64,000 nt of DNA from Frigidibacter albus (GTDB lineage: Bacteria; Pseudomonadota; Alphaproteobacteria; Rhodobacterales; Rhodobacteraceae): the NCBI RefSeq assembly GCF_009908165.1, contig NZ_JAAAUC010000001.1, positions 1-64,000 on the forward strand. Reading direction: 5' to 3'. The translations under genes and the position numbers were made by a program. The notes under the pieces were generated by a model, which was given only the letters and a program-made list of their open reading frames with translations, searched no databases and was not told the origin of the DNA. Within the stretch, counting starts at the first letter, position 1. The number at the start of each line of letters is the position of its first letter. Shown piece after piece: positions 16,960-25,928 of the stretch.

Positions 16960-17141
16960 TTCGCCGGATGTCCATGATGCGCGATAGGGTGGTCGGCAGC
17001 GCGTCACAGATCGGCACGGCGCGATACGCCCGCAGTGCGCTGCGATGAACGACACCGCCACTTCGCCTTAGTTCATGGTCTTTCTCGTGGTGCTTCATCC
17101 TGCTCAGGAGTTGGAGCCTCCGGTAAACCCGGCGCGGTTCA
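16960..17141 (-). mobile_element. IS3-family relic, internally deleted
   Basis: Read on the minus strand from 17141, the sequence begins TGAACCGCGCCGGGTTTACC and continues through the CTCCAACTCCTGAGCAGGAT segment that also opens the element at 63222. After an orfA start at 17098 only about ten codons remain. The sequence then jumps to the orfA/orfB junction and the first part of orfB (a VPICDALPTTLS segment corresponding to ERICDVLPIAPS at 63.6 kb). The inner boundary near 16960 is approximate. The flank 17142-17403 shows no gene I can support. Confidence 0.7.
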
Positions 17142-17403
17142 GGCCCGCGTTGTGGCGGCGTCCGTTCTTGCAGAAGTATATCGTCGCATCGGCACTTGCG
17201 CGAGTGCTGCATCAGGTGTCTGCTGCGCCTGCATTTGTCTGCTCGGCCGGGGCAGGCGCCACGCCACATGCGAATGATCTGTCTCCGAGGATTGTTTGCA
17301 GGCGCTGCGCCGCAGCGCTGACAGTCAGCTCTGCCTCCCACAGCGGCCAAGCGACTCCTTGCCGGAGCGAGTTTCTCGGGTATCGCCAAACTGGCCTAAA
17401 GAT

Positions 17404-18416
17404 TCACGCAGCAAGCGGAGGGAGCCGCTCCGCGGAGTGCAAGTTGCAGTATTTCTGTGATCGCCCTCCCGCAACCATCGAATCCGACCCAGCCCTCGCC
17501 ATCCGCGGGGGCTTTGTCGTATCCGGGCCCCCAAGCGCCAGGATCCCGGCAAGTTTTCCAGCCAGTTCAATATGATGGCCGCCAGGCGCATCCGGATCCG
17601 GGTTCATCCGGATCTCCGAAACCAGCCCGCGCAGCGTCTCTGCCGCCTCGACCGTTACCGCCGGGTCCGACAGAGCCGCCGCCAGATCCGCGATCTTCTG
17701 CTGGTAGAGACCGGTGAGGCTCGGGTGCAGCCGCAGGGCAGGGGGCTCGGGGCTTGCGGCCAGGCTGGCCGTCAGTTGGGCCTTCGTTGCCTCCAGTTCC
17801 GCCATCTTCGCCTTCATCGACGCGTGATAGAAACCGTCCTCGATTGCGGCCAGGATGGCCGCGATCTTCTTCTCCAACTGCGCCAGCTCGCGCTCCTGCT
17901 TCTCGCGGCCGGCGCTGATCCCGGCCTGGGCCGCGTTCCAGGCCTTGCGGTATTCCTCGATGAGTTCCAGGAGCAGAAGCTTCTGCTTCAGCCCGCCGAG
18001 GACCCGGTCTTCTACCTCTTCGCGCTGGATGCTGGCGCGATTGCCGCACACTGCTTCACCTTTGTTCCGGACCGACGCGCAGCCGTAGCGCGTCTTGTTG
18101 ACCAACGTGTAGCTCCCGCCACAGCAGCCGCAGACCAGCAACCGAATAATGAGACATCGCCACTCAAAGGCCTGCTGTGTGGCGCAGAACCGTCGGGCCG
18201 ACGTGCCGGCCAGATAGTCGGCACCCAGTGCGATCTCTTGCGTCGGGGTGTCGGCTCGGCAAGACCCGCTGCCGTGAACTGCGGGGCGTCCTCCGCCGTC
18301 GATACCAGTAAGTGCAAGGCCGTGCCGGGTGTCATGCCGGTCAGCATACATCCGGCAGACCATGGCTGCCGCCACGGCGACCGGCATCTCCCCGGGACAG
18401 AGATGTTCGAATTCAC
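17404..18416 (-). pseudogene. large serine recombinase relic (C-terminal part)
   Basis: From about 18170 down to 17404 the frame encodes the zinc beta-ribbon LLVCGCCGGSYTLVNKTRYGC (CxxC pair plus later Cys in ARNKG-like CASVRNKGEAVCGN) and the long coiled-coil tail (KQERELAQLEKKIAAILAAIEDGFYHASMKAKMAELE) of large serine recombinases. Upstream, fragments such as a RMYAD segment survive in shifting frames, but the catalytic resolvase domain is missing. It is a dead remnant of an integrative element. 18417-18573 between it and the LysR gene shows nothing further. Confidence 0.78.
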
Positions 18417-18573
18417 GGAGAACGAGAAGATCGAGCTGCCGCACCTTCAACGGACCATGAGCCTAATCTCCCCGCAGCGACGAGGTCAGCCTCCGAGGGG
18501 CCGCGCCACGGCTGCTGCGCACGGCAGCTTCGGCAACTCGGCCGGCAGCCGGACCTCCCGCGGCCGAGGAAGG

Positions 18574-19497
18574 TCACAGAAGTCGCGCTTCCCAGTCGCC
18601 GCTGGCGACCGCCTGCGCGATCAGGCCCAGGATCAGTGCGCGGGTGGTTTCCAGTGCGATGGTCGGCGGCCGGTCCGCGATCTCGCACAGGAACAGCGTC
18701 CGGGTCAGCACCGGGTCGATGATCGGGCGCCAGTGCAGCGCGCCTGACTCGATCTGTTCGCGCATGAACAGCTTGGTGCCGATGGCGCAGCCGAGGCCCG
18801 CTACCAGCGACCCGGCAATGGCCTGGACCGAGTTCATCTGCAACCGGGCCCGTGCCTCCAGCTTGCGCAGCAGCTGCACATCCTCCAGCAGCGCCCGCGC
18901 CGACACGCCTTGCCGCAGCAGGATGATCGGCAGCGTCAGCAGTTCATCCACGGTGATCGGCGCATCGGTGTCGCCGATCATGTCGCGCCGCCCGACCAGC
19001 ACCATCGTCTCTTCCAGCAGCGGCGTGGCGCGCAGCGTGGCTGTGGGCGGCGGGTTGTAGACCAGCGCCAGATCCACATCCGCGGATTTGAGGTGCAGCA
19101 GCGTGGTCCCCGACAGGCTTTCCGACAGGATCAGCGTCAGGTCCGGATATTCGGCCAGAACCCGTCGCGCCAGATCGACTCCGATTGCCTTCACCGCGGA
19201 ATAGGCCAGGCCTACCGTTACTTCGCCCGACACGGTGTCGCGGATCGAGGACAGGTCGCGCGCCGCCGCGTCCATCGCCCGCAAGATCGCCCGCGCGTGG
19301 GTGTTGAGCCGCTCGCCCGCCGCGGTGGGATGCAGGCCGCGCGGCTTGCGCTCGAACAGGGCCGAGCCCAGTTCCGCCTCGAGGTTCGCAAGGTGATAGC
19401 TCAGCGCCGAAACGGCCACCCGCTCGCTTTCCGCCGCGCCGGTCAGGCTGCGCCGGTCGTAGATCGCCGCGAAGTAGCGCAGCTGGCGCGAGTCCAT
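18574..19497 (-). CDS. LysR-family transcriptional regulator
   Basis: A 307-residue regulator. The N-terminal HTH reads MDSRQLRYFAAIYDRRSLTGAAESERVAVSALSYHLANLEAELGSALFERKPRGLHPTAAG, and the effector domain (about residues 90-300) includes GEVTVGLAYSAVKAIG and a closing NTP-like fold. It is divergent from the CaiB-type transferase gene with a short 88-base gap that contains a LysR-type box, so it most likely senses an intermediate of that operon. Confidence 0.92.
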   Translation of the reverse strand: MDSRQLRYFAAIYDRRSLTGAAESERVAVSALSYHLANLEAELGSALFERKPRGLHPTAAGERLNTHARAILRAMDAAARDLSSIRDTVSGEVTVGLAYSAVKAIGVDLARRVLAEYPDLTLILSESLSGTTLLHLKSADVDLALVYNPPPTATLRATPLLEETMVLVGRRDMIGDTDAPITVDELLTLPIILLRQGVSARALLEDVQLLRKLEARARLQMNSVQAIAGSLVAGLGCAIGTKLFMREQIESGALHWRPIIDPVLTRTLFLCEIADRPPTIALETTRALILGLIAQAVASGDWEARLL

Positions 19498-19500
19498 GCG

Positions 19501-19515
19501 TTCTAATTCCTAGAA
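19501..19515. promoter_or_regulatory. LysR-box candidate
   Basis: TTCTA ATTCC TAGAA is a perfect 5-bp dyad with the T-N11-A form of LysR sites, directly before the LysR start and in the shared promoter region with the CoA-transferase operon. Confidence 0.5.
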
Positions 19516-19585
19516 AGAAACCTTCCAAACAATATGATTTTCCAGAAGCCCCGGCAAGCCTAGGGTGGCGCAAATGGAGGATGGA

Positions 19586-20761
19586 ATGGATGATGCGTTT
19601 GCCCCCCTCGCGGGGGTTCGGGTCGTCGAGATGAGCCACATGATCATGGGACCGTCCTGCGGGATGTTCCTTGGCTTTCTCGGCGCCGAGGTCATCAAGG
19701 TAGAGCCACCGGAGGGCGACAAGACCCGCGCGCTGACCGGGATGGGGCGGCCGTTCTTTCCGCTGTTCAACCGCGGCAAGAAATCGGTGCAGCTGGACCT
19801 GAAGTCGGATGCCGGGCGCGCCGCGCTGGACCGGCTGCTGGCCACGGCCGACATCTTCGTCGAGAATTTCCGCGATGCCGCGCTTGGCCGGATGGGCGCC
19901 GATCCGCAGGATCTGCGCGCACGCTTTCCGCGGCTGATCCTGGCCAGCCACAAGGGCTTCCTGTCCGGCCCCTATGAAAACCGCACCGCGCTGGACGAGG
20001 TGGTGCAGATGATGACCGGCCTTGCCTACATGACCGGCCCCACCGGGCGGCCGCTGCGGGTGGGCTCGTCGGCCAATGACATCATGGGCGGGCTGTTCGG
20101 CGCGCTGTCGGTGGTGGCGGCCCTGCGCGAGCGGGATGCGACCGGGCAAGGCCGGTCGATCCGCATCGGGCTGTTCGAGAATTGCCTGCTGCTGGTCGCG
20201 CAGCACATGGTGCAGTTCGAGCTGGAGGGGCGCAGCCCGCCGCCGATGCCGGAACGCGATTTCAGCTGGCCGGTCTACGACATCTTCGACACGGCCGATG
20301 GCGAGCAGGTCTTTGTCGGTGCGGTGTCGGAAAGCCAGTGGGTCACACTCTGCACCTATCTGGGACTGACCGGCCTGCTGGCCGACCCTGGCCTGCAGAT
20401 CCGCATGGACCAGATCAACGCCCGCGCCCGCACCATCCCGGTCTTTGCAGCCGCTATCCGCCTGCGGGGCCGCGAGGCGCTGGTGGCGGATCTGGAGCGG
20501 ATCGGCCTGCCGTTCTCGCCGATTTCGAAACCCGCGGACATGTATGACGATCCGCATGTGATGCGCCCCGGTGGGCTTGCCACATCGACCCTGTGGACGG
20601 GCGAGACCTTTCGTGCCCCCGCCTTGCCGTTCGAGGTGGACGGCACCATGCTGACCGGCGGCGGCGATGTCGATGACGTCGGCGCCCATTCTGCGGAGGT
20701 TCTCGCCGAGTTGGGCATGACCGGGGATGAGATTGCCGTCGCGATGGGGAAGGCCGCATGA
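19586..20761 (+). CDS. family III (CaiB/BaiF) CoA-transferase
   Basis: The 391-residue transferase has GVRVVEMSHMIMGPSCGMFLGFLGAEVIKVEPPEGD at the N-terminus and the catalytic-Asp region NRGKKSVQLDLKSDAGR typical of formyl-CoA-transferase-type enzymes, then DIFVENFRDAALGRMGAD. ATG 19586 is favoured because GGAGG at 19576-19580 sits 5 bases upstream; ATG 19574 and GTG 19565 are in frame. It should move CoA from a donor such as succinyl-CoA to an organic acid, whose CoA ester the downstream lyase would cleave. Overlaps the lyase gene by ATGA. Confidence 0.9.
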   Translation: MDDAFAPLAGVRVVEMSHMIMGPSCGMFLGFLGAEVIKVEPPEGDKTRALTGMGRPFFPLFNRGKKSVQLDLKSDAGRAALDRLLATADIFVENFRDAALGRMGADPQDLRARFPRLILASHKGFLSGPYENRTALDEVVQMMTGLAYMTGPTGRPLRVGSSANDIMGGLFGALSVVAALRERDATGQGRSIRIGLFENCLLLVAQHMVQFELEGRSPPPMPERDFSWPVYDIFDTADGEQVFVGAVSESQWVTLCTYLGLTGLLADPGLQIRMDQINARARTIPVFAAAIRLRGREALVADLERIGLPFSPISKPADMYDDPHVMRPGGLATSTLWTGETFRAPALPFEVDGTMLTGGGDVDDVGAHSAEVLAELGMTGDEIAVAMGKAA

Positions 20762-21693
20762 CCCAACCCTATCCCAATGACCGGGTGACGCTGCGCGAGG
20801 TCGGGTTGCGCGACGGGCTGCAACTGGTCAAGGCCTTCCCCTCGACCGCGGCCAAGCGCGACTGGCTGGCCCGCGAACATGCCGCCGGGGTCCGGCATTT
20901 CGAGCTTGGGTCATTCCTTCCCGCCGCCCGCTTCCCGCAATTTTCCGACCTGCCCGAGCTGATCGGCGCTGCCCGCGAGTTGCCGAGCCTGCACGCTGCC
21001 GCCCTCACGCTCAACGAAAAGGGGATGGAGGCGGCCTTTGCCAGCGCGATAGACGAGGTGGTCTGCGTGGTCTCGGCCACCGAAGAGCACAGCCTCGCCA
21101 ATATCCGCCGCAGCCGCGCCGAGTCCGTCGCGCTGGTCGCCCGAGCCGCGGGGCTCCGCGATGCGCAGGCGCCGGGCACGCTGGTGAATGCGGGGATTGC
21201 GATGGCCCTGGGCTGCTCGATCACTGGCGCCGTGGACCCGGCAGAGGTGCTGCGGCTGGCCGAGGCTTGCCTGGCCGCCGGCGCCGATATCGTCGGCATC
21301 GCCGACACCGTAGGCTATGCCGGCCCGCGCGAGGTGGCGGCGCTGTGCGACGGTATGGTGCGGCTGTGCGGCGACCGGCCGTTCATCGTGCACCTGCATG
21401 ACACCCGCGGCACGGGCATTGCCAACGCTGCCGCGGCGCTGGACCACGGCGCACGGGTGCTGGACGGCGCGCTGGCCGGGCTGGGGGGATGCCCCTTCGC
21501 GCCGGGCGCCACCGGCAACGTGGTGTTCGAGGATCTGGCCTATCTGTGTGAGCGCATGGGATTTGCCACCGGGATCGACCCTGCGGCCCTGACCGGGATC
21601 CGCGAGATCCTGACGACCGAAATGCCGGACGAGGCGCTGTATGGCGCCCTGGCCCGGACCGGCCCCCCTGCCAATCTGGCATGGCGGGCATAA
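20758..21693 (+). CDS. hydroxymethylglutaryl-CoA lyase-like enzyme
   Basis: A 311-residue TIM-barrel lyase with REVGLRDGLQ (metal and substrate site), HLHDTRGTG (metal-ligand His pair) and the loop GLGGCPFAPGATGN carrying the catalytic Cys, all HMG-CoA-lyase hallmarks. It cleaves a 3-hydroxy-3-methyl acyl-CoA to acetyl-CoA and a keto compound. Paired with a CaiB transferase and TRAP importer, the pathway substrate could be 3-hydroxy-3-methylglutarate, citramalate or a related branched hydroxy acid; the choice cannot be made from sequence. Confidence 0.9.
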   Translation: MTQPYPNDRVTLREVGLRDGLQLVKAFPSTAAKRDWLAREHAAGVRHFELGSFLPAARFPQFSDLPELIGAARELPSLHAAALTLNEKGMEAAFASAIDEVVCVVSATEEHSLANIRRSRAESVALVARAAGLRDAQAPGTLVNAGIAMALGCSITGAVDPAEVLRLAEACLAAGADIVGIADTVGYAGPREVAALCDGMVRLCGDRPFIVHLHDTRGTGIANAAAALDHGARVLDGALAGLGGCPFAPGATGNVVFEDLAYLCERMGFATGIDPAALTGIREILTTEMPDEALYGALARTGPPANLAWRA

Positions 21694-21718
21694 CTGCTAT
21701 CTCTGGGAGGAGAGACCA

Positions 21719-22705
21719 ATGAAACCGAGCATCATCGCCGCAATTCTTGTCACCGCCGCCAGCGCCGGCGCTGCGCAGGCGCAGACCGTCATGCGCTGCA
21801 GCCACCAGCTGCCGCCGGCGCACCATATCGCGCTGGTGGTCGACAAATGGGCGGCCGAGGTCGAGGCGCAGTCGGAGGGTAGCATCGACGTGCAGGTGTT
21901 CGGCGCCGACAGCCTGGTCAAGGCCAATGACAACATCCTCGCCGTTGCCAAGGGCGAGATCGAATGCGCCTTCTCGCTGAACTTCCAGTGGGGCAAGACG
22001 CTGCCGATCATGAACGTGACCGTCGGCCCCTACACCATGTCCTCGATCGACGCCTGGAAGAAATGGCCGACCTCCGAGGCGGCTGGCTATCTGGAGGCCA
22101 AGCTGCTCGAAAAGGGCGTCAAGAACGTCGCCTGGATGTTCCAGACCAACGTGTCGGTCTTCACCTCGAACGGCAAGTTCATGCAGACCCCCGATGACTT
22201 CAAGGGCGTGAAGATGCGCGGCCTTGGCCCGGCCTTCGACCGCGGGCTGGAAGCGATGGGCGCGACGACCGTGTCGCTGCCGGGCTCCGAGGTCTATCAG
22301 GCGCTGGCCACCGGCGTGATCGACGCTGCCGTGACCGATGTCGCCGCCGCATGGTCGCGCAAGTATTACGAGGTGCAGGACCATTTCGTCGTGGTGCCGG
22401 TGCTTGCAGCCTATCTGCACGGCTATGTCACGCCCGGTTTCTATGACGGCCTGACCGATGCCGAAAAGCAGGCGCTGCAGGTCGCGGGGGAAATGGCGGC
22501 AGGCTGGGCAATCGACGCCTCGGTCGAAGCCTCGGCCTCGGCGCCCGATCAGCTGCGCTCCACCGGCGCGCAGGTGCATGTGGCCACGGATGCCGAGAAC
22601 GAGGCGTTCAAGGCGGTCATGCAGCCGGCCTTCGCCGCCGGGTTCGAGGCTGAAAGCGGTGCCGACGGCAAGGAACTGCTGGACCTGATCGCCAAGATCC
22701 AGTGA
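21719..22705 (+). CDS. TRAP transporter substrate-binding protein DctP (transporter 2)
   Basis: A 328-residue periplasmic receptor with signal peptide (MKPSIIAAILVTAASAGAAQA) and the DctP Arg region FKGVKMRGLGPAFDRGLEAMG. It starts at ATG 21719 after GGGAGGAG. It presumably binds the acid handled by the CaiB/lyase pair upstream. Confidence 0.93.
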   Translation: MKPSIIAAILVTAASAGAAQAQTVMRCSHQLPPAHHIALVVDKWAAEVEAQSEGSIDVQVFGADSLVKANDNILAVAKGEIECAFSLNFQWGKTLPIMNVTVGPYTMSSIDAWKKWPTSEAAGYLEAKLLEKGVKNVAWMFQTNVSVFTSNGKFMQTPDDFKGVKMRGLGPAFDRGLEAMGATTVSLPGSEVYQALATGVIDAAVTDVAAAWSRKYYEVQDHFVVVPVLAAYLHGYVTPGFYDGLTDAEKQALQVAGEMAAGWAIDASVEASASAPDQLRSTGAQVHVATDAENEAFKAVMQPAFAAGFEAESGADGKELLDLIAKIQ

Positions 22706-22708
22706 CCG

Positions 22709-23245
22709 ATGGCACATGACGCAAACGAGACGGCGGCACCGAAAGGTGTCGTCGGCAGACTGGCAAAGGTCATCGGCGTCCTGTCGGGCGCCGTGGCCGC
22801 GCTTGCCATTCTGGCGGTGCTGGTGCTGACGGCGGTCAATGTCGCCGGGCGATACCTGTTCAGCGCGCCGCTCCGCGGCACCGAGGAAGCCACCGGCTTC
22901 CTCGTGGTGGTGATGGTGATGTTCGGCGCGGCCGAGGCCTACCGCCGCGGCGATCACATCCGCATCGACATCCTGACCGAACGGCTGGGACCGCGCGGCG
23001 CCCGCTGGATCGACCTGCTGTCGCATGTCGCGGTCGGCATCTTTGCCGCAAACCTGCTGCGCACCGGGCTGCACACGGTCGAGTTCTCGCGGATGTTCGG
23101 GGCCTATTCCCCCGGTTATCTGCAAATCCCGATGTGGCTTCCGCAATCGGCGCTGGTGGTGGGCGGCGCGCTGCTGCTGGCGATGGCGGCGCTGCGGCTG
23201 ATCGACTGCATCTTGTCCTTTACCCGGAAGGAGCGGCACTTATGA
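22709..23245 (+). CDS. TRAP transporter small permease DctQ (transporter 2)
   Basis: A 178-residue protein with four membrane segments and the DctQ pattern VNVAGRYLFSAPLRGTEEATGFLVV followed by RRGDHIRIDILTERL. It overlaps dctM by four bases. Confidence 0.92.
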   Translation: MAHDANETAAPKGVVGRLAKVIGVLSGAVAALAILAVLVLTAVNVAGRYLFSAPLRGTEEATGFLVVVMVMFGAAEAYRRGDHIRIDILTERLGPRGARWIDLLSHVAVGIFAANLLRTGLHTVEFSRMFGAYSPGYLQIPMWLPQSALVVGGALLLAMAALRLIDCILSFTRKERHL

Positions 23246-24531
23246 CCGCCTTGCTGATCTTTGGCGCGCTGATCGCGCTGCTGCTGACCGGGATGCCGAT
23301 CTTCGCCGCGCTCGGGCTCGCCTCCCTCGGCGTGCTGTGGGTGATGGAGGGCAGGATCGACGCGATGGCGGATACGGTGTTTGCCAGCCTCAACACCCCC
23401 TTGCTGGCGGCGATCCCGATGTTCGCCTTCATGGCGCATGTGATGATCCGCACCCGTGTGGTTGATGACTTGTTCGACATGGCCAACAAGCTGGTCGGCC
23501 ACGTCAAGGGCGGGCTCGGCTTTGCCACCATCCTGTCCTGCACCGTCTTTGCCTCGATCTCGGGCTCGTCGGTCGCCACCGCACTGACCATCGGGTCCAC
23601 CGCCATCCCGCAGATGCAGAAATACGGCTACCGGCCGCGCGATACCTACGGGATCATCGCGGCGGGTGGCACGCTTGGCATCCTGATCCCGCCCTCGGGG
23701 CCGATGATCCTTTACGCCATCGTGTCGGATGCCTCGATCGGGGCGCTGTTCCTCGCCGGGCTGATCCCCGGGCTGATTGTCGCCGCCATCTTCGCGGTGT
23801 TCAGCTGGGTGCAGGCCAATGCACATGGCGAGACGCAAAAGCAGGACTGGGTCGGCGCGCCAGAGGTGCTGCGGGCGCTGCGCCGCTCGATCTGGGCGGT
23901 GCTGATGCCGCCGGTGATCATGGGCGGCATCTACCTTGGCGTCTTCACCGCGACCGAGGCGGCGGGCATCGGCGCGCTCTATGCCCTGCTGGTCGCCGTC
24001 TTCGTCTACCGCAACCTGTCGCTGCGCGATCTGTGGGAGTGCCTGTGGGAAACCATGCGCACCACGGCGATGTTGTTCATGATCATCGCCGCCGCCGCGA
24101 TCTTTGGCCATGCCATTACCCTGATCCGGCTGCCCGCGCAGATCGTCGAGGCGGTGACGGCGCTGGGGCTGGGGCAGACCGCGTTCCTGCTGCTGGTGAT
24201 GGCGGCGATCTTCGTGATGGGGATGTTCCTTGAAACCATCGCCATCATCTTGATCACCACCCCGATCATCCTGCCCTCGCTGCTGGTGCTGGACATCAAC
24301 CCGGTCTGGTATGGCATCATGCTGATGATCAACCTGGAACTGGCGCTGATCACGCCGCCGGTCGGGATGAACCTGTTCGTCATCAAGGGTATCACCGGCG
24401 CGCCGCTGGCCGATGTCATCCGCGGTTCGATGCCCTATGTCGTGCTGCTGATGCTCAGCCTCGCGCTGATCTGGCTGTTCCCGGCGCTGTCGCTGTGGTT
24501 GCCCACGGTGGCGGGGTTCGGGCGGTTCTGA
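23242..24531 (+). CDS. TRAP transporter large permease DctM (transporter 2)
   Basis: A 429-residue multi-spanning protein with FASISGSSVATALTIGSTAIPQM, GIIAAGGTLGILIPPSGPMILYA and LITPPVGMNLFVIKG motifs of the DctM family. Last gene of the CaiB-lyase-TRAP operon. Confidence 0.95.
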   Translation: MTALLIFGALIALLLTGMPIFAALGLASLGVLWVMEGRIDAMADTVFASLNTPLLAAIPMFAFMAHVMIRTRVVDDLFDMANKLVGHVKGGLGFATILSCTVFASISGSSVATALTIGSTAIPQMQKYGYRPRDTYGIIAAGGTLGILIPPSGPMILYAIVSDASIGALFLAGLIPGLIVAAIFAVFSWVQANAHGETQKQDWVGAPEVLRALRRSIWAVLMPPVIMGGIYLGVFTATEAAGIGALYALLVAVFVYRNLSLRDLWECLWETMRTTAMLFMIIAAAAIFGHAITLIRLPAQIVEAVTALGLGQTAFLLLVMAAIFVMGMFLETIAIILITTPIILPSLLVLDINPVWYGIMLMINLELALITPPVGMNLFVIKGITGAPLADVIRGSMPYVVLLMLSLALIWLFPALSLWLPTVAGFGRF

Positions 24532-25057
24532 CCGAATCCCGCCCGCACAAGGCCCTCGCAAGCTGCCGCACTGGTGGGGGCTTGCGGGCTGGGGGCTCCT
24601 GCGCACCATACATCCCCTCACGGTCCAGGCACCTCCCCCTCCCGGACCCATTGGATAGCGTTCAGGAGCCTCTTCACCTCGGCGCCCGTCAGCAGAGTTT
24701 CGCCGTTGGGGCCGGCAGTCAGCCCGCGATCCGAGAGCAGACTCTGGTGCCCGAACATGTGGATGATGCGCAGAGCCGCGGCGAGGTTGAGGCGATCAAG
24801 TCGCCGGAGCTCGTAGACCAAGCTCATCGACAAGAAGCAAGAGAGGGGTTCAGCAAACTGCTGGCCGCAGCCTTCGCGCAACGGCTCCGCCGTGGAGTGA
24901 AGACGAGGAGGGGTTCCGGGGGTTTCCCCTAGACGAGCAGTGAGGTTGCAGTTGGGGCCTGACCCGATTGCAACATCACATGGGATCAAACACCTAAGAA
25001 GAGCCTGTCCGAGGTCTCGCGCGGCTGGCAGCCGGTCAGGATGTCGCCTCGATCCTT
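24532..25057. other. gene-poor gap with a possible decayed gene
   Basis: No clear gene fills these 526 bases. A hairpin-like CGCAAGC / GCTTGCG pair follows dctM near 24555-24590. On the minus strand, 24827-24618 encodes 69 residues (MSLVYELRRLDRLNLAAALRIIHMFG then LLTGAEVKRLLNAIQW) that look protein-like but match no family I know and lack a ribosome binding site. It may be the tail of a decayed mobile gene, since the DNA composition here is more mixed than in neighbours. Confidence 0.35.
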
Positions 25058-25819
25058 TCAGCGCAAAACGGCCCGCGTTTCGGCGGCGACGGCGCGCAGC
25101 GCCGGCAGCAGGCCCTCGGCAGTTGTTTCCAGCGGCGTAGGCCCCGCCGCAAGCCCCACGTTCAGCGCCGCTACCGCCCGCCCATGCATGTTCAGCAATG
25201 GCACTGCGACCGACTGCAGCCCCAGCTCCACCTCCTGATCGATGAGGGCGAAGCCCTGCGCCCGCACCTGCGCCAGTTCGGCCAGGATCGCCTCGGGCTC
25301 GGTCCGGGTGAACGAGGTGCGGGCGACCGGCGGGTGGGCGGCCAGCATCTCGCGCACCTCGGCCTCGGGGAGCGCGGCCAGCAGCACCCGGCCCATCGAG
25401 GTGCAGAAGGCGGGCAGGCGTGAGCCCGGCATCAGCGCGATGGACATCACCTTGCGCTGCGCCGCGCGCGCCACATAGACGATCTCGGCCCCGTCGAGGA
25501 TCGAGACGGAGGAGCTTTGCCCGATCCGGTCCGACAGGTCATCGAGCAGCGGCTGCACGATCTGCGGCAGCGGCATGGTGGCAAGGCAGGCGGTGCCAAG
25601 CCGCAGCACCCGCGGCGTCAGCGTGAAGAACTTGCCGTCCCAATCGGCATAGCCGTGATGGGCCAGCGTCAGCAGGCAGCGCCGGGCGGTGGCCCGGTCG
25701 AGGCCAGAGGCTGCCGAAACCTCGGCAATCGACTGGCGCGGGCGGTCAGCCGTGAAGGTCTCGATCACCAGCAGCCCCTTGGCCAGCCCGCCCATCGTGT
25801 CGCGCTCGCTGATCGTCAT
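25058..25819 (-). CDS. IclR-family regulator (PcaR/PcaU type)
   Basis: A 253-residue regulator with an N-terminal winged helix (SIAEVSAASGLDRATARRCLLTLAHHGYADWDG) and the IclR effector domain (residues about 85-250, with QSSSVSILDGAEIVYVARAA and FALIDQEVELGLQSVAVPL). The DNA-binding helix LDRATARRCLLTL and the Phe-rich linker resemble PcaR/PcaU regulators. ATG 25819 has a weak GGAGCG site. It is divergent from pcaIJF with a perfect palindrome between them, so 3-oxoadipate-responsive activation is likely. Confidence 0.92.
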   Translation of the reverse strand: MTISERDTMGGLAKGLLVIETFTADRPRQSIAEVSAASGLDRATARRCLLTLAHHGYADWDGKFFTLTPRVLRLGTACLATMPLPQIVQPLLDDLSDRIGQSSSVSILDGAEIVYVARAAQRKVMSIALMPGSRLPAFCTSMGRVLLAALPEAEVREMLAAHPPVARTSFTRTEPEAILAELAQVRAQGFALIDQEVELGLQSVAVPLLNMHGRAVAALNVGLAAGPTPLETTAEGLLPALRAVAAETRAVLR

Positions 25820-25829
25820 GCTCGCTCCG

Positions 25830-25860
25830 TGCGATATGTCAACAAATGCAGCATATCGCA
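25830..25860. promoter_or_regulatory. IclR operator candidate
   Basis: TGCGATATG at 25830-25838 and CATATCGCA at 25852-25860 form a perfect 9-bp inverted repeat with a 13-base spacer. It sits in the iclR/pcaI divergent region and is well placed to control both. Confidence 0.65.
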
Positions 25861-25928
25861 CAAACCCGCTGGACGGAAGTGCAGGGCTGCCCCTATCCCT
25901 TCCTCAGCCCCCTGAGGAGAGTGCAGAC

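Noticed and set aside
24945-24985. GTTGCAGTTG and ATTGCAAC near the IclR gap, resembling half-sites of the homogentisate operator
   Set aside because: The halves are about 18 bases apart and do not form the 20-bp element; no nearby promoter fits.
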